A DNA stretch of 64,000 bases from Cognatundibacterium oligocarboniphilum (GCF_013377855.1 NZ_JABXYJ010000004.1:186001-250000), one strand, 5' to 3'; shown: positions 28,453-37,973, counted from the stretch's first letter. The notes: generated from the sequence alone by a model not told the origin. Made by a program: numbers and translations.

Positions 28453-29115
28453 TCAGTCATGCGCATCCGGATCGAAATCCGGCAAGGGCAGCTCGGCCTC
28501 CGCCAGACTGTCCGGGCCTTTTGCTTTGGCTTGCATCAGCGCTTTGGTGGCACGCTGCAGCATGCTGTCGGCGCTGTCTTTGATGGCGTTGGTGGTCACG
28601 CCGGCCGAAAAACTGACCTGCAACCCGACTGCCAGCGTGTGCCAGTCGCGTTCTGTCAGCCGCTTGCGGACGCGGGCAAGCGCCTTCAGGCTCTGATCGA
28701 GCCAGGTGGTCGGCATCACGATCGCAAATTCATTGGCGGCGACCCGACCAAACGAATCGAGCGTGCGCAGGATATCCAGCGCATCCTGCGCCATCAGTTG
28801 CAGGACTTTTTTGGCGATGGCTTGTCCGTGCTGTTCCAGAATCTGCTCCAGCCCGTCGATGCTGATGACGGCCAGCGTGAAGGTGTGGCCGGTGCGGTAA
28901 GAGCGAGCCAGTTCGGCTTCCAGTGCTGCCAGCAGCGCGCGCCGGTTCAGTGCGCCGGTCAGATGGTCGTGCTGGGTCAGGCTGTCGAGCTGGGTCAGCA
29001 CGGTTTCCAGCGTCGGCAGCAGATTATCCTGCTGGCCGGTTTCTTTAATCTGCTGTATCAGTTGCGATAATTGTTGTCTGGCTTTCGTCAGGGGCTGATT
29101 CAAATCGGCAGGCAT
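28453..29115 (-). CDS. GGDEF-domain protein with degenerate active site
   Basis: About 220 residues: an N-terminal helical region (PLTKARQQLSQLIQQIKE) that may form a coiled coil, then a GGDEF domain starting at HDHLTGALNRRALL. The signature that should read GGDEF is AANEF (in GRVAANEFAIV), so the protein has lost the glycines and aspartate needed for diguanylate cyclase activity; it probably acts as a receptor or regulatory partner. The start at 29115 is supported by GGAGAGG just upstream, against a longer frame reaching 29190. No membrane segment. Confidence 0.85.
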   Translation of the reverse strand: MPADLNQPLTKARQQLSQLIQQIKETGQQDNLLPTLETVLTQLDSLTQHDHLTGALNRRALLAALEAELARSYRTGHTFTLAVISIDGLEQILEQHGQAIAKKVLQLMAQDALDILRTLDSFGRVAANEFAIVMPTTWLDQSLKALARVRKRLTERDWHTLAVGLQVSFSAGVTTNAIKDSADSMLQRATKALMQAKAKGPDSLAEAELPLPDFDPDAHD

Positions 29116-29263
29116 ATCCTCTCCAGGAAAAATCCGGCTTTGCGGGCATTCAGGTGAATGCCCGCGGCAGTGCGTTCCCGCAGCGCGCATTGCCTGCCAG
29201 TACCGGAATGGATTGCCGGCAGAGGACGTGCAATGTCAGCGTACAATGCCACTTTACCATTGA

Positions 29264-30181
29264 GTGACTTCCTTTCGCACCGTGTTTTCAGCCACCGCTT
29301 CACCCTGCCAGCGTATCGACAGCAGCCTGTTTCCCGGATTGCAGGTATGGGTCAAACGCGATGACCTGTTGCATCCGCAGGTGTCCGGCAATAAATTCCG
29401 CAAGCTCAAATATCCCTTGCTGGCGCTGAATGGACGCCGTGCGCATCTGGTCAGCATGGGCGGCATCTGGTCGAATCATCTGCATGCGTTGGCGCACGCT
29501 GCCGTGTTGCACGGCCACAGCGCAACCCTGCTGGTCAGGGCGGCGCCGGGCATGGACAGCGCCATGCTGCAGGATTGCAGGGCGCTGGGCATGCAGCTGC
29601 AGTATGTAAGCCGCGACGATTACCGTCGCTTGCGCGAGGAACCCGACGCATGGCGGCGTCATGTGGCACAGCCCGGTCCGCAGCATGTCTGGCTGCCGGA
29701 GGGCGGCAGCGTGGCGGCGGCATTGCATGGCGTGGCGGAGCTGGCGGACGAGGTCATCACGCAGTTGGGGTTCGTGCCTGAGCAGGTGGCGCTTGCCTGC
29801 GGCACCGGCGCGACGCTGGCCGGCGTGCTGGCAGGGCTGGCGGGGCGCAGCCAGGTGCTGGGTGTTGCTGTCCTGCGCCAGGCAGAGTATCTGCATCAGG
29901 ATATTGCCAGGCTGCAGCGCGAGGCCGGTTACCCGGTACAGCGGAATTATCAATTGCTGACGCAGTTTCACCACGGCGGCTACGCTAAAATCAGTCCTGC
30001 CCTGAGCGTATTTTGTCAGCGTTTTGCCGAAGAAACCGGCATTCTGCCGGAACCGGTATATACCGGAAAAATGTTCTATGCCTTACATCAGCTGGCGCTG
30101 GAAAACGTGCTTCCGGCAGGTAGCCGGTTGCTGGCGGTGCATACCGGCGGCTTGCAGGGTTTGCGCGGTTGGGCAACATAA
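29264..30181 (+). CDS. PLP-dependent ACC deaminase / D-cysteine desulfhydrase family enzyme
   Basis: A 305-residue cytoplasmic enzyme of the tryptophan-synthase-beta fold. The PLP lysine is K44 in VSGNKFRKLKY; the next conserved block is GGIWSNHLHALAH, and ACGTGATLAG is the phosphate-binding loop. Homologues either open 1-aminocyclopropane-1-carboxylate or desulfurate D-cysteine; the sequence seen does not separate these. The start is GTG at 29264 (TTG 29260 is out of frame); no strong ribosome binding site was seen. Divergent from the GGDEF gene. Confidence 0.85.
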   Translation: MTSFRTVFSATASPCQRIDSSLFPGLQVWVKRDDLLHPQVSGNKFRKLKYPLLALNGRRAHLVSMGGIWSNHLHALAHAAVLHGHSATLLVRAAPGMDSAMLQDCRALGMQLQYVSRDDYRRLREEPDAWRRHVAQPGPQHVWLPEGGSVAAALHGVAELADEVITQLGFVPEQVALACGTGATLAGVLAGLAGRSQVLGVAVLRQAEYLHQDIARLQREAGYPVQRNYQLLTQFHHGGYAKISPALSVFCQRFAEETGILPEPVYTGKMFYALHQLALENVLPAGSRLLAVHTGGLQGLRGWAT

Positions 30182-30500
30182 AATCAGCACCAATAACATG
30201 CAGGTCGTGCTGCGTTTGTGGTGACGGTCATCTGTGAGCCGCCTGTACAAGGCAGCTTTACCGCCATTGACTGCTCCTCTTTGCCGTTCTCTGAACTCAT
30301 TAAATCGTGGCAGCCGTCAGCCAACAGCGAAGCGGGGGCAATATCCCGTGTGTTCCTGACATTTAAACCGGTTTTCAGCGCATTTCCGCAGCAGATTGCC
30401 GCTGTTTTCGCCCTGATTGCATGACAAGGGAGTAAACTGCGGGTTTGTCTGTCGCATTCTTGTCGCATCCCGCGATTCGAGCGAACTTGCGAGTATCGCC
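30182..30500. other. Intergenic region and probable long 5' UTR of the DEAD-box gene
   Basis: A 319-base gap without a credible gene. The short ORFs on both strands have no domain character. Cold-shock DEAD-box genes often have long leaders, so this may be transcribed; a short direct repeat TTGTC-GTCGCAT / CTTGTCGCAT lies near 30445-30470. Confidence 0.3.
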
Positions 30501-32750
30501 ATGTCTGAATCCACTTCCCCCCTCTCTTTTTCCGATCTGCAACTGAGTGACGCGATTTTGCGCGCCTTGCAGGATGTCGGTTACGAAACCCCGTCGCCAA
30601 TCCAGGCGGCCACCATCCCTTATCTGCTGGATAACCGCGACGTACTCGGTCAGGCGCAGACCGGTACCGGTAAAACGGCGTCCTTTGCCTTGCCGGTACT
30701 GTCGCGCATCGACACCCGTCAGACTGCGCCGCAGGCGCTGGTGCTGGCGCCGACCCGCGAACTGGCAATCCAGGTCGCCGAAGCATTCCAGACGTATGCC
30801 CGCTATATTCCCGGCTTCCATGTACTGCCGATTTACGGCGGCCAGAGCTACGGACCGCAATTATCGGCACTGCGGCGCGGTGTGCATGTCGTGGTCGGCA
30901 CACCGGGCCGGGTCATTGATCATCTCGATAAAGGCTCACTCGATCTGTCCTCACTGAAAACCCTGGTGCTGGACGAAGCCGATGAAATGCTGCGCATGGG
31001 TTTCATTGACGATGTCGAACGCATTTTGCAGGAAACACCGGACACCCGGCAGACTGCCTTGTTCTCCGCCACCATGCCATCGGCCATCAAGCGCATTGCC
31101 CAGACCTATCTGAACCAGCCGGCGGAAGTCACGATCGCCGCCAAAACCGGTACGGCCGACAATATCCGTCAGCGTTACTGGCTGGTCTCCGGCATGCACA
31201 AGCTTGATGCCCTGACCCGCATCCTGGAAGCTGAAACCTTTGATGGCATGATTATCTTCACCCGCACTAAACAAGGTACCGAGGAGCTGGCAGAAAAGCT
31301 GGATGCGCGCGGGTTTTCTGCCGCTGCGATCAACGGTGACATCAACCAGCAGCAGCGCGAACGCACTATTCAGCAACTGAAGGACGGCAAGATCGACATC
31401 CTGGTAGCAACCGATGTCGCCGCCCGTGGCCTGGATGTGGAGCGCATCAGCCATGTCATCAACTATGACGTGCCGTATGATCCCGAAAGCTATACCCACC
31501 GTATTGGCCGCACTGGCCGCGCCGGACGTAGCGGCGAGGCGATCCTGTTCATCGCCCCGCGTGAAAAAAACCTCCTGAAAGCCATTGAGCGCGCCACCCG
31601 TCAGCCGGTGGCGCCGCTCGAGCTACCGACCATCCAGACCGTCAACAACGTGCGGATCGCCCGTTTCAAGGAACAGATCACCACCACGCTGGCGCAGGGC
31701 GGACTGGAAGAATTTGCCGCAGTGATCGAAAGCTACGAGCAGGAGCATAATATTCCGGCGCTGGAAATCGCCGCCGCGCTGGCAAAAATGGCGCGTGGCG
31801 ATGAACCGCTGCTGCTCGATAAAAACCGCCGCGAACCGAAGGCCGACGACAGCTGGCGCGATGAACGTCCGGCCCGCGGCGAGCGCCCTGTACGCAACCG
31901 TGGCGACCGCTTTGAGCACGGCGAACGTGGCGAACGCGCGCCGCGCCGCGAACATAGTCCGCGCGTAGCCGAACCCGGTATGCAGACTTACCGGATCGCG
32001 GTCGGCCATGAGCATGGCGTCAAGCCGGGCAATATCGTCGGCGCGATTGCGAATGAAGCCAATATTGAATCGAAATACATCGGCCGTATCGATATCTACG
32101 ACGATTACACCGTACTCGACCTGCCGGACGATCTGCCTGCCGACATGCTCGACCATCTGAAATCGGTGCGCGTGGCGGGCCAGTCATTGCGGATTCAACC
32201 GGTCGGCGGGCAGGACGGAAAAGCTGCCGCGCCAGCACCGACCCGCAGCCCGTCAGCACCGGTAGCAGTCAGAAGTCCGGCCGTGGAAAGCCGCCTGAAC
32301 CAGGTAGTGGAACGCGCTGCCCGTCATGTTCCGGCAGCCCCGGAAGCAGAGCGCGCCGCCAAGCCCCGTAAGGAAAAAACGCCGAAAGCGGATTTCCCGA
32401 TGCAGACTTACCGCATCGAAGTCGGCAGCGCCGATGGCGCGACACCTTCCAATATCGTCGGCGCGATTGCGAATGAAGCCGGACTGGAAGCCCGTTACAT
32501 CGGCCGCATCGAGATTGCCGATCATCACAGCATGATCGATCTGCCGGATGGCATGCCAAAGGATTTACTGAATTATCTGAAGGGCGTCTGGGTTGCAGGC
32601 AAGCAGATACGCATCAGTCCGGCAGGTGCCGGCGGGCATGAAAAGCCCGATTTCCCCGTCAAGCCGCGGGTGGCCGGGGGTGATCGCCGCGTGATGGAAA
32701 AACAGCAGGGCAAGCCTGCCGCCAAAGCGAAACGTCCACCGAAAAAATAA
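30501..32750 (+). CDS. deaD: DEAD-box RNA helicase with two DbpA-type RNA-binding domains
   Basis: A 749-residue ATP-dependent RNA helicase of the DeaD/CsdA type, acting in ribosome assembly and RNA turnover. Core motifs: AQTGTGKTAS, PTRELAIQV, VLDEADEML, SAT and HRIGRTGRAGR. An Arg/Glu-rich linker (about residues 435-490) leads to two copies of the DbpA RNA-binding domain, starting at residues 494 and 634; both begin MQTYRI and share VGAIANEA and YIGRI. The C-terminus is Lys-rich. Most relatives carry one such domain. The start at 30501 is preferred to 30417 because the helicase Q-motif begins directly after it. Confidence 0.93.
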   Translation: MSESTSPLSFSDLQLSDAILRALQDVGYETPSPIQAATIPYLLDNRDVLGQAQTGTGKTASFALPVLSRIDTRQTAPQALVLAPTRELAIQVAEAFQTYARYIPGFHVLPIYGGQSYGPQLSALRRGVHVVVGTPGRVIDHLDKGSLDLSSLKTLVLDEADEMLRMGFIDDVERILQETPDTRQTALFSATMPSAIKRIAQTYLNQPAEVTIAAKTGTADNIRQRYWLVSGMHKLDALTRILEAETFDGMIIFTRTKQGTEELAEKLDARGFSAAAINGDINQQQRERTIQQLKDGKIDILVATDVAARGLDVERISHVINYDVPYDPESYTHRIGRTGRAGRSGEAILFIAPREKNLLKAIERATRQPVAPLELPTIQTVNNVRIARFKEQITTTLAQGGLEEFAAVIESYEQEHNIPALEIAAALAKMARGDEPLLLDKNRREPKADDSWRDERPARGERPVRNRGDRFEHGERGERAPRREHSPRVAEPGMQTYRIAVGHEHGVKPGNIVGAIANEANIESKYIGRIDIYDDYTVLDLPDDLPADMLDHLKSVRVAGQSLRIQPVGGQDGKAAAPAPTRSPSAPVAVRSPAVESRLNQVVERAARHVPAAPEAERAAKPRKEKTPKADFPMQTYRIEVGSADGATPSNIVGAIANEAGLEARYIGRIEIADHHSMIDLPDGMPKDLLNYLKGVWVAGKQIRISPAGAGGHEKPDFPVKPRVAGGDRRVMEKQQGKPAAKAKRPPKK
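31980..32628 (+). repeat. Intragenic tandem domain duplication, 420-bp period
   Basis: The two DbpA domain copies are exactly 420 bases apart. Identical DNA stretches include the 13 bases TGCAGACTTACCG at 31981 and 32401, and the 30 bases starting at 32031 and 32451. The remainder has diverged, so the copies are not newly made. Confidence 0.85.
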
Positions 32751-32783
32751 GCCGGCAGCGCAGTCTGGCACGGCACCATCAAG

Positions 32784-32825
32784 CCGGCAGGACAGGGGAA
32801 TTTCTCCTGTCCTGCTGGTTTTTTT
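32784..32825 (+). terminator. Strong terminator after DEAD-box gene
   Basis: CCGGCAGGACAGG (32784-32796) pairs over 13 positions with CCTGTCCTGCTGG (32806-32818), with one G-T wobble, followed by seven T residues. Confidence 0.92.
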
Positions 32826-33036
32826 ATATCGATTCACCGATAAAATGTAATCAAACTACGTAAATTATTTATTCGTTAGTTTTGAAAAAAGGAAGAAATT
32901 TTCCACTTTTAATCAATTATTTTCTGGTTTTTCTTGTCTTCGCGATTATGTTAATGTACCTTTACTACAAAATATAATTTCTGTTGCCGGCTGATTCACA
33001 GTCGCCGGTATCACCCTCTGACCCGCGGAGACAAGT

Positions 33037-34374
33037 ATGAACACCCGTCTGATCCTGGCTTTACTGAGCGCCCTGTGTTTGCCTGCGCAGGCGCAAACTG
33101 TTTCAACCGTGCACCATCCCGACTGGGCCGGTAACGCCAGCATTTATGAGGCCAATATCCGCCAGCATTCGCCGCAGGGCAGCTTCCGTGAATTTGAGAA
33201 ATACCTGCCTGAGCTGAAAAAAATGGGCATCGGTATTATCTGGGTGATGCCGATTAATCCTATCGGTGAAAAAAATCGCAAAGGCCCGCTGGGCAGCTAC
33301 TACGCGGTGCGCGACTACAAAGCGGTGAATCCCGAGTTCGGCAGTGCTGAAGATTTTCGTCATCTGGTGCAGGCGGCGCATGCGCTCGGCATGAAAGTTA
33401 TTATCGACTGGGTTGCCAACCATACTGCCTGGGACCATGACTGGGTCAGGACGCATCCTGAGTATTATCTGAAAGACGACAAAGGGAATTTTGTACCGCC
33501 GGTGGCAGACTGGCATGATGTCATCAAGCTGGATTACCGCCAGCCCGGCTTGCGGCATGACATGATTGACGCCATGCGTTTCTGGGTCACGGATTTTGAT
33601 ATCGATGGTTTCCGTTGTGACGTCGCCGAAATGGTGCCGACCGATTTCTGGAATGAGGCGCGGGCGGCGCTTGAGCAGATCCGCCCGGTGTTCATGCTGG
33701 CCGAAGGTGAAGCGCCCGACCTGCAGGAAAAAGCGTTTGACATGACGTATGCGTGGCAGCTCAAGGATGTGTTCGGCGACATCGCGCAGGGCAAAAAAAA
33801 TGCGAATGATCTGGCCGCGTATTACGTCGGACCGGAACAGCGCTTTCACCCGAATTCCTACCGCATGGTGCAGACCTCCAACCATGACCTGAACTCCTGG
33901 GAAGGCACGGAATACGAGCGGCTGGGCGATGCGGCAGAGAGTTTTCTGGTCTTGTCGACGCTGCTGCCGGGCATGCCTTTGCTGTATTCCGGTCAGGAAG
34001 CAGGCAACCATAAACGGCTGGAATTTTTTGAGCGCGATCCGATTGTCTGGAAGCCACATCCTTTCCGCGATTTATATACCCGCCTATTCCATCTGAAACA
34101 GCAGAATCACGCGCTGTGGAACGGCACGGCAGGCGGTGCGCTGGTGCGGATTCCCAGTTCGGTGGACAAGGCTGTGTATGCCTTCCGGCGTGAGCAGGGC
34201 AAGGACCGGGTAGTGGCGATTTTCAATCTGAGCGGGCAGCCGCAGCAGGTCAGTTTTGCCGGCAACCTACCGGCCGGTCAGTATCATTCGCCATTCAGCC
34301 AGGGCAACATCAGTCTGAAAGCAACGGAGCAGATGACCCTCAAACCGTGGGAATACCGGGTGTTTGTGCAATAA
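33037..34374 (+). CDS. Secreted alpha-amylase family (GH13) glycosidase
   Basis: A 445-residue glycoside hydrolase with a signal peptide (MNTRLILALLSALCLPAQA) and a GH13 barrel. The four conserved regions are DWVANHTAWDHDW, GFRCDVAEMV with nucleophile D195, MLAEGE with acid/base E223, and TSNHDLNSW with D284. A short beta domain ends the protein. It should hydrolyse alpha-1,4-glucans outside the cytoplasm. GGAGACAAGT precedes the ATG. The 286-base gap upstream is A+T-rich and follows a terminator, so the gene has its own promoter. Confidence 0.92.
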   Translation: MNTRLILALLSALCLPAQAQTVSTVHHPDWAGNASIYEANIRQHSPQGSFREFEKYLPELKKMGIGIIWVMPINPIGEKNRKGPLGSYYAVRDYKAVNPEFGSAEDFRHLVQAAHALGMKVIIDWVANHTAWDHDWVRTHPEYYLKDDKGNFVPPVADWHDVIKLDYRQPGLRHDMIDAMRFWVTDFDIDGFRCDVAEMVPTDFWNEARAALEQIRPVFMLAEGEAPDLQEKAFDMTYAWQLKDVFGDIAQGKKNANDLAAYYVGPEQRFHPNSYRMVQTSNHDLNSWEGTEYERLGDAAESFLVLSTLLPGMPLLYSGQEAGNHKRLEFFERDPIVWKPHPFRDLYTRLFHLKQQNHALWNGTAGGALVRIPSSVDKAVYAFRREQGKDRVVAIFNLSGQPQQVSFAGNLPAGQYHSPFSQGNISLKATEQMTLKPWEYRVFVQ

Positions 34375-34394
34375 GAACGTTCTGTCGGTCAGTC

Positions 34395-36548
34395 TTATGG
34401 CCGCGCCAGCAAGGCTTTTCTGCCGCGCAGGCGCTGTAGCAGGGCGCCGAGCAGATCCAGATCGAGCGCCAGTGCTGCGTGGCTGACCGGCTGTTCGCCA
34501 GACACCGTGCGCAGCGTGCGGCGGCTGATCAGATGCAGGCGCTGTTGCTGCGCCGCTGTCAGTCCGGTATTGGCGCGGCTTCCGGCGGCGGCAGCGATCG
34601 GAATATTCTTGCCCCAGAACTGTTGCTGCCACTGCTTCAGCGCGGGCAGGCAGGCCGGATTCCAGCGGTTGCGGGAATGGTCCCTGTGTTCCTGATCCGC
34701 CGCGAAAAAACTGTCCGCCAGACCGATCAGCGGCGTCTGGCAACGGTCTTCCAGCGCATTTGAAATCAGCGTCAGCAGTGAGTGGCGGTAAGTCCCGGAA
34801 AACGCATCCTGCTGTTCGCGCTGTGCATCCAGCACATCGATATGTAGTTGCGCAGGGCGTAGCTGGCCGCGCCGCATCGCTTCGCCAAAATACCGGCCGG
34901 CATCCTCCGTATTGCATGCCGGTGCAATCAGGGAACAACTGACCACCGGCATATCGCGCAGGCCTTCCAGCAGCTGACCGCACAGCAGGGCGCCTGCCGA
35001 GTGGCCGATCAGATGCAGCTGCGGCCGGCTGGCCGGCGATGCGCTACGCGACAGCGTTTGCAGTGCGCGGATCAGCACATGCAATGCGCGCGGCGGATCG
35101 TCCGCTGCCGTCGCCTGCTGCGCCTGATGCCGGCACTGGGTCCAGCTGGCCCGGAGGCCGGCGGCATCGGCTCCGGCTTCTGTACGGCGGTCCAGCGCGG
35201 CCTGTTCCTGCGCTGACAAATGCGCCGGGATACTGTCGCCGGACATTTGCTGCAGGCGTTCCGGCAGCGTCTCCATGCCATTACTCCAGTTCAGGAAAAT
35301 CGGGTAGATCTGATTGGCCAGAAACCACGGTGCGAGCGCTGCGATCTGCTGTGCCTGCTGCTCTTCGCCGGCCAGACCGCTCATGGCGTAGATTGCCAGT
35401 TGCAGACGTGAGCGCAATCCTTGCGTGCGATGCCAGTCCTGTGCCGCCTGTACCACATGAGTAATGCTGTCGGCAGCGCTGGCGAACGCCACCAGTCGCT
35501 GGATGCCGCGGGTGCCGCTGTCCATGATCACGCTCAGGTTATAAGCCTGATCAGTGGTCAGCGGGCTCAGCGCATGCTGGCCGCGCTGCATGGTGCGGGC
35601 AGCCGGCGTGTAGCGGTAGGCGGGTAATGCCGGCAGTCCGGCGTCGATGGGGATGGCGCTGCGCGCAGCCGCCGGTTGCTTGCTGCTGACTGCCAGCGAT
35701 ACGCTGGCCTGTGCCGGGACGCCCATGGCAACCGTCCAGACATCGCTGCCATGGCTCAGCCAGTCGTCGTAGCCCAGAACCGCAAAACCCTGCTGTCCCC
35801 AGTTAATGCCCCAGGAATTTTGCACCACAAAACCGTCCTCTGTATAGCCGGTCAGCGCAAACGCATGACCGCCGGTATGCAGGCTGTGCGCGGGAATTCG
35901 CGGCAGCTGCGACAGTGTTGTAAATGGCTGTTTCAGGTTGCGTACCTGGTTCCAGCCCGCATGGATGGTGGCCGACACATAAATCGCGCCGGTCTGGGCA
36001 ATCGCCGCCTGCATCGCCGTGATGTCACTTTTTTCAATCCGGTAATACACGCCCAGCGTGTGTTGCAAGGCGTCTTCCGCCCAGCCCGCATGCGGCGCTT
36101 CAAAGGCGGGCACGCTGCCGTCTTTCCTGACCGTGTAAGGCCATAAACTGCGGCGGCAGACGCCATGTTTGTGCCAGCCTTTGAGCGCGCCGCGGCAGCT
36201 TGAGCCGCTGTAATCTTCGCCCGGCCATTCATCGTAAAACTGCGCCAGGTGGTAAATCATGCGCGGACTGACCTGGCGGTGCTCCGCATCGCGCTGCCAG
36301 TACAGATAATTGATGACCGCCGCAAGTCCAAAGCCGGTGCAGGCGCCATCGCTGCCCTGATCCAGCACCATACCGGCCTTAACATAAACGGGAAGCCGTT
36401 CGGCAAACCAGGCATCGTCCGGACACTGCGGCGGCAGATGCAACACCGCCGGCGTGAACCAGCGGTCGCGGATATCGAGGCGGTCGGCGCGGGCATCCAG
36501 CCGGACGGTAGCGCGGGCGGGCAAACGGGCAGGTCTGGCAGCAGGCAT
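34395..36548 (-). CDS. Papain-like (C1) peptidase fused to an alpha/beta-hydrolase-like domain
   Basis: A 717-residue protein of two parts. Residues about 30-280 are a papain-like peptidase: Q64 and catalytic C70 in DQGSDGACTGFG, H228 in HTGGHAFALTGY and N244 in VVQNSWGINWG. After a linker of about 50 residues, residues about 335-620 look like an alpha/beta hydrolase with GHSAG (S517) in LHLIGHSAGALLCG and the preceding strand pattern QIYPIFLNWSNG. There is no signal peptide or propeptide, so it appears cytoplasmic and not made as a classic zymogen. GGAG lies seven bases before the ATG. Biological role unknown. It is convergent with the amylase gene, 20 bases apart. Confidence 0.8.
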   Translation of the reverse strand: MPAARPARLPARATVRLDARADRLDIRDRWFTPAVLHLPPQCPDDAWFAERLPVYVKAGMVLDQGSDGACTGFGLAAVINYLYWQRDAEHRQVSPRMIYHLAQFYDEWPGEDYSGSSCRGALKGWHKHGVCRRSLWPYTVRKDGSVPAFEAPHAGWAEDALQHTLGVYYRIEKSDITAMQAAIAQTGAIYVSATIHAGWNQVRNLKQPFTTLSQLPRIPAHSLHTGGHAFALTGYTEDGFVVQNSWGINWGQQGFAVLGYDDWLSHGSDVWTVAMGVPAQASVSLAVSSKQPAAARSAIPIDAGLPALPAYRYTPAARTMQRGQHALSPLTTDQAYNLSVIMDSGTRGIQRLVAFASAADSITHVVQAAQDWHRTQGLRSRLQLAIYAMSGLAGEEQQAQQIAALAPWFLANQIYPIFLNWSNGMETLPERLQQMSGDSIPAHLSAQEQAALDRRTEAGADAAGLRASWTQCRHQAQQATAADDPPRALHVLIRALQTLSRSASPASRPQLHLIGHSAGALLCGQLLEGLRDMPVVSCSLIAPACNTEDAGRYFGEAMRRGQLRPAQLHIDVLDAQREQQDAFSGTYRHSLLTLISNALEDRCQTPLIGLADSFFAADQEHRDHSRNRWNPACLPALKQWQQQFWGKNIPIAAAAGSRANTGLTAAQQQRLHLISRRTLRTVSGEQPVSHAALALDLDLLGALLQRLRGRKALLARP

Positions 36549-36622
36549 CGGGTTTCTCCGGAACAGACGGCGACCAATCGGGATTAGCTGAGGATAATCC
36601 GGGCCGCGCTCAGGTTACGTTT

Positions 36623-36661
36623 AAAAAAATGCCCCGTGCTGAGTAACAAAGCAACGGGGCA
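36623..36661 (-). terminator. Terminator for PpiC lipoprotein gene
   Basis: On the minus strand, TGCCCCGT and ACGGGGCA (36630-36637 and 36654-36661) form an eight-base stem followed by seven T residues. Confidence 0.88.
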
Positions 36662-36711
36662 GTGATGCATGGGGCGCGCGGGACACAGGTGTCTGCCGCG
36701 CAGCCGGATGC

Positions 36712-37647
36712 TTATTTTTTTGCAGCTTCTGCCGCAGCCGATGCCGGGGCAGGTGTCGCAGCAGCAGCGCTGGCGGGTGCGGCAGCCGGTGCTGGTGTGA
36801 TCTCGATCTTCGCTTTCGCTTTCAGATCATCCAGCAGTTTTTTCAGATTCTGCTGTTGCAATTGCTGGGTCAGACCCGGTTTCACATCGTCGAGTGCAGG
36901 TACGGTGACCGGACGGCTGTCTTCCAGCAGGATGACGTGATAGCCGAACTGGGATTTGACCGGCTCCAGCGTGAATTTGCCTTTTTCCAGCTTGGCAACG
37001 GCATCGCCAAATTCCGGCACCATGCTGTGCGGATTGAACCAGCCCAAGTCGCCGCCTTTGTCTTTGGAGCCGGGGTCTTTGGATTTGGCTTTGGCCAGCG
37101 CATCGAAAGATTTGATGTCTTTCTTGATTTTTTCAATGATGTCTTTGGCTTCGGCTTCGGTCGCGACCAGAATGTGGCGTGCCTTGAATTCATTACCGCC
37201 GGCGGAGGTCTTGAATTTTTCGTATTCCGCTTTCAGCGCATCGTCGCTGACAGTCGCGGTCTTCATGTAGTCCTTGACATAGGAATTCGCCAGAATCGAC
37301 AGGCGCGCCATTTCGAGCTGTTCCTTGATTTCAGGTGTCTTGTCCAGACCTTTATTGGCGGCTTCCTGTGCGACTACGATCTGCATGGCCAGATTATCGA
37401 TCACCATCTTGCGGGTTTCCGGCGTGTCCGGCATGCCTTGCGCTGCCTGCTGCTGCATGATCTGGTCGAGCTGTTTTTTGCTGATCGGCGTGCCGTTGAC
37501 GGTGGCAGCAACCGCTTCCTTGCTGTCGCTGGCGGAGACGGAAGCGGTGGAAGCGCTGGCAGATGCGGCCTGGTCTTTATCGTTGCAGCCGGAAAGTGCA
37601 AACAGCGCAATCGCGCTGCCCAGAATGACACGGGATTTGATCGACAT
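36712..37647 (-). CDS. Parvulin-type peptidyl-prolyl isomerase lipoprotein
   Basis: A 311-residue foldase-like protein. The N-terminus is a lipoprotein signal ending in the lipobox LSGC (C21), followed by a Ser/Ala-rich linker. A SurA/PrsA-like helical region comes next, then the parvulin domain with FKARHILVATEAEAK, GGDLGWFNPHSMVPEFGDAV and FGYHVILLEDSRP. The C-terminus is an Ala/Pro-rich tail. It should sit on the periplasmic face of a membrane and help fold exported proteins. The start at 37647 is supported by AAGGAA upstream and the lipobox spacing; a longer frame to 37734 is rejected. Confidence 0.9.
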   Translation of the reverse strand: MSIKSRVILGSAIALFALSGCNDKDQAASASASTASVSASDSKEAVAATVNGTPISKKQLDQIMQQQAAQGMPDTPETRKMVIDNLAMQIVVAQEAANKGLDKTPEIKEQLEMARLSILANSYVKDYMKTATVSDDALKAEYEKFKTSAGGNEFKARHILVATEAEAKDIIEKIKKDIKSFDALAKAKSKDPGSKDKGGDLGWFNPHSMVPEFGDAVAKLEKGKFTLEPVKSQFGYHVILLEDSRPVTVPALDDVKPGLTQQLQQQNLKKLLDDLKAKAKIEITPAPAAAPASAAAATPAPASAAAEAAKK

Positions 37648-37973
37648 GAATTTTTCCTTCAGGTTGTATTGCTTTGCAGCGTGAATAAGGTGATTTGTCC
37701 CGGACTGGCTACCGTCACCGGCATCCGGTTGCATACCGGTTGCGGCCGGCAGACAAAATAAAAATGACGCTGAATTCTACCTGTATCACTGCCGGCTTGC
37801 CAGATTTTCACTTTTCGTTACTTTTCAGACAGCATAGACGCCCGGCGCGGCATTGGCGCGCGATGGATTGTTCTACAATGCCGCTATACGCTGCACTGCC
37901 TGTACCAACGGAACAGGGATCAGCGTCAATATCAGAAACAGATCAAGAACAAATCAGAAGCGGGGGGGTGACG

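Noticed and set aside
30218-30424. A 68-codon plus-strand ORF before the DEAD-box gene
   Set aside because: No ribosome binding site, no recognisable pattern, and an overlapping minus-strand frame is equally open.
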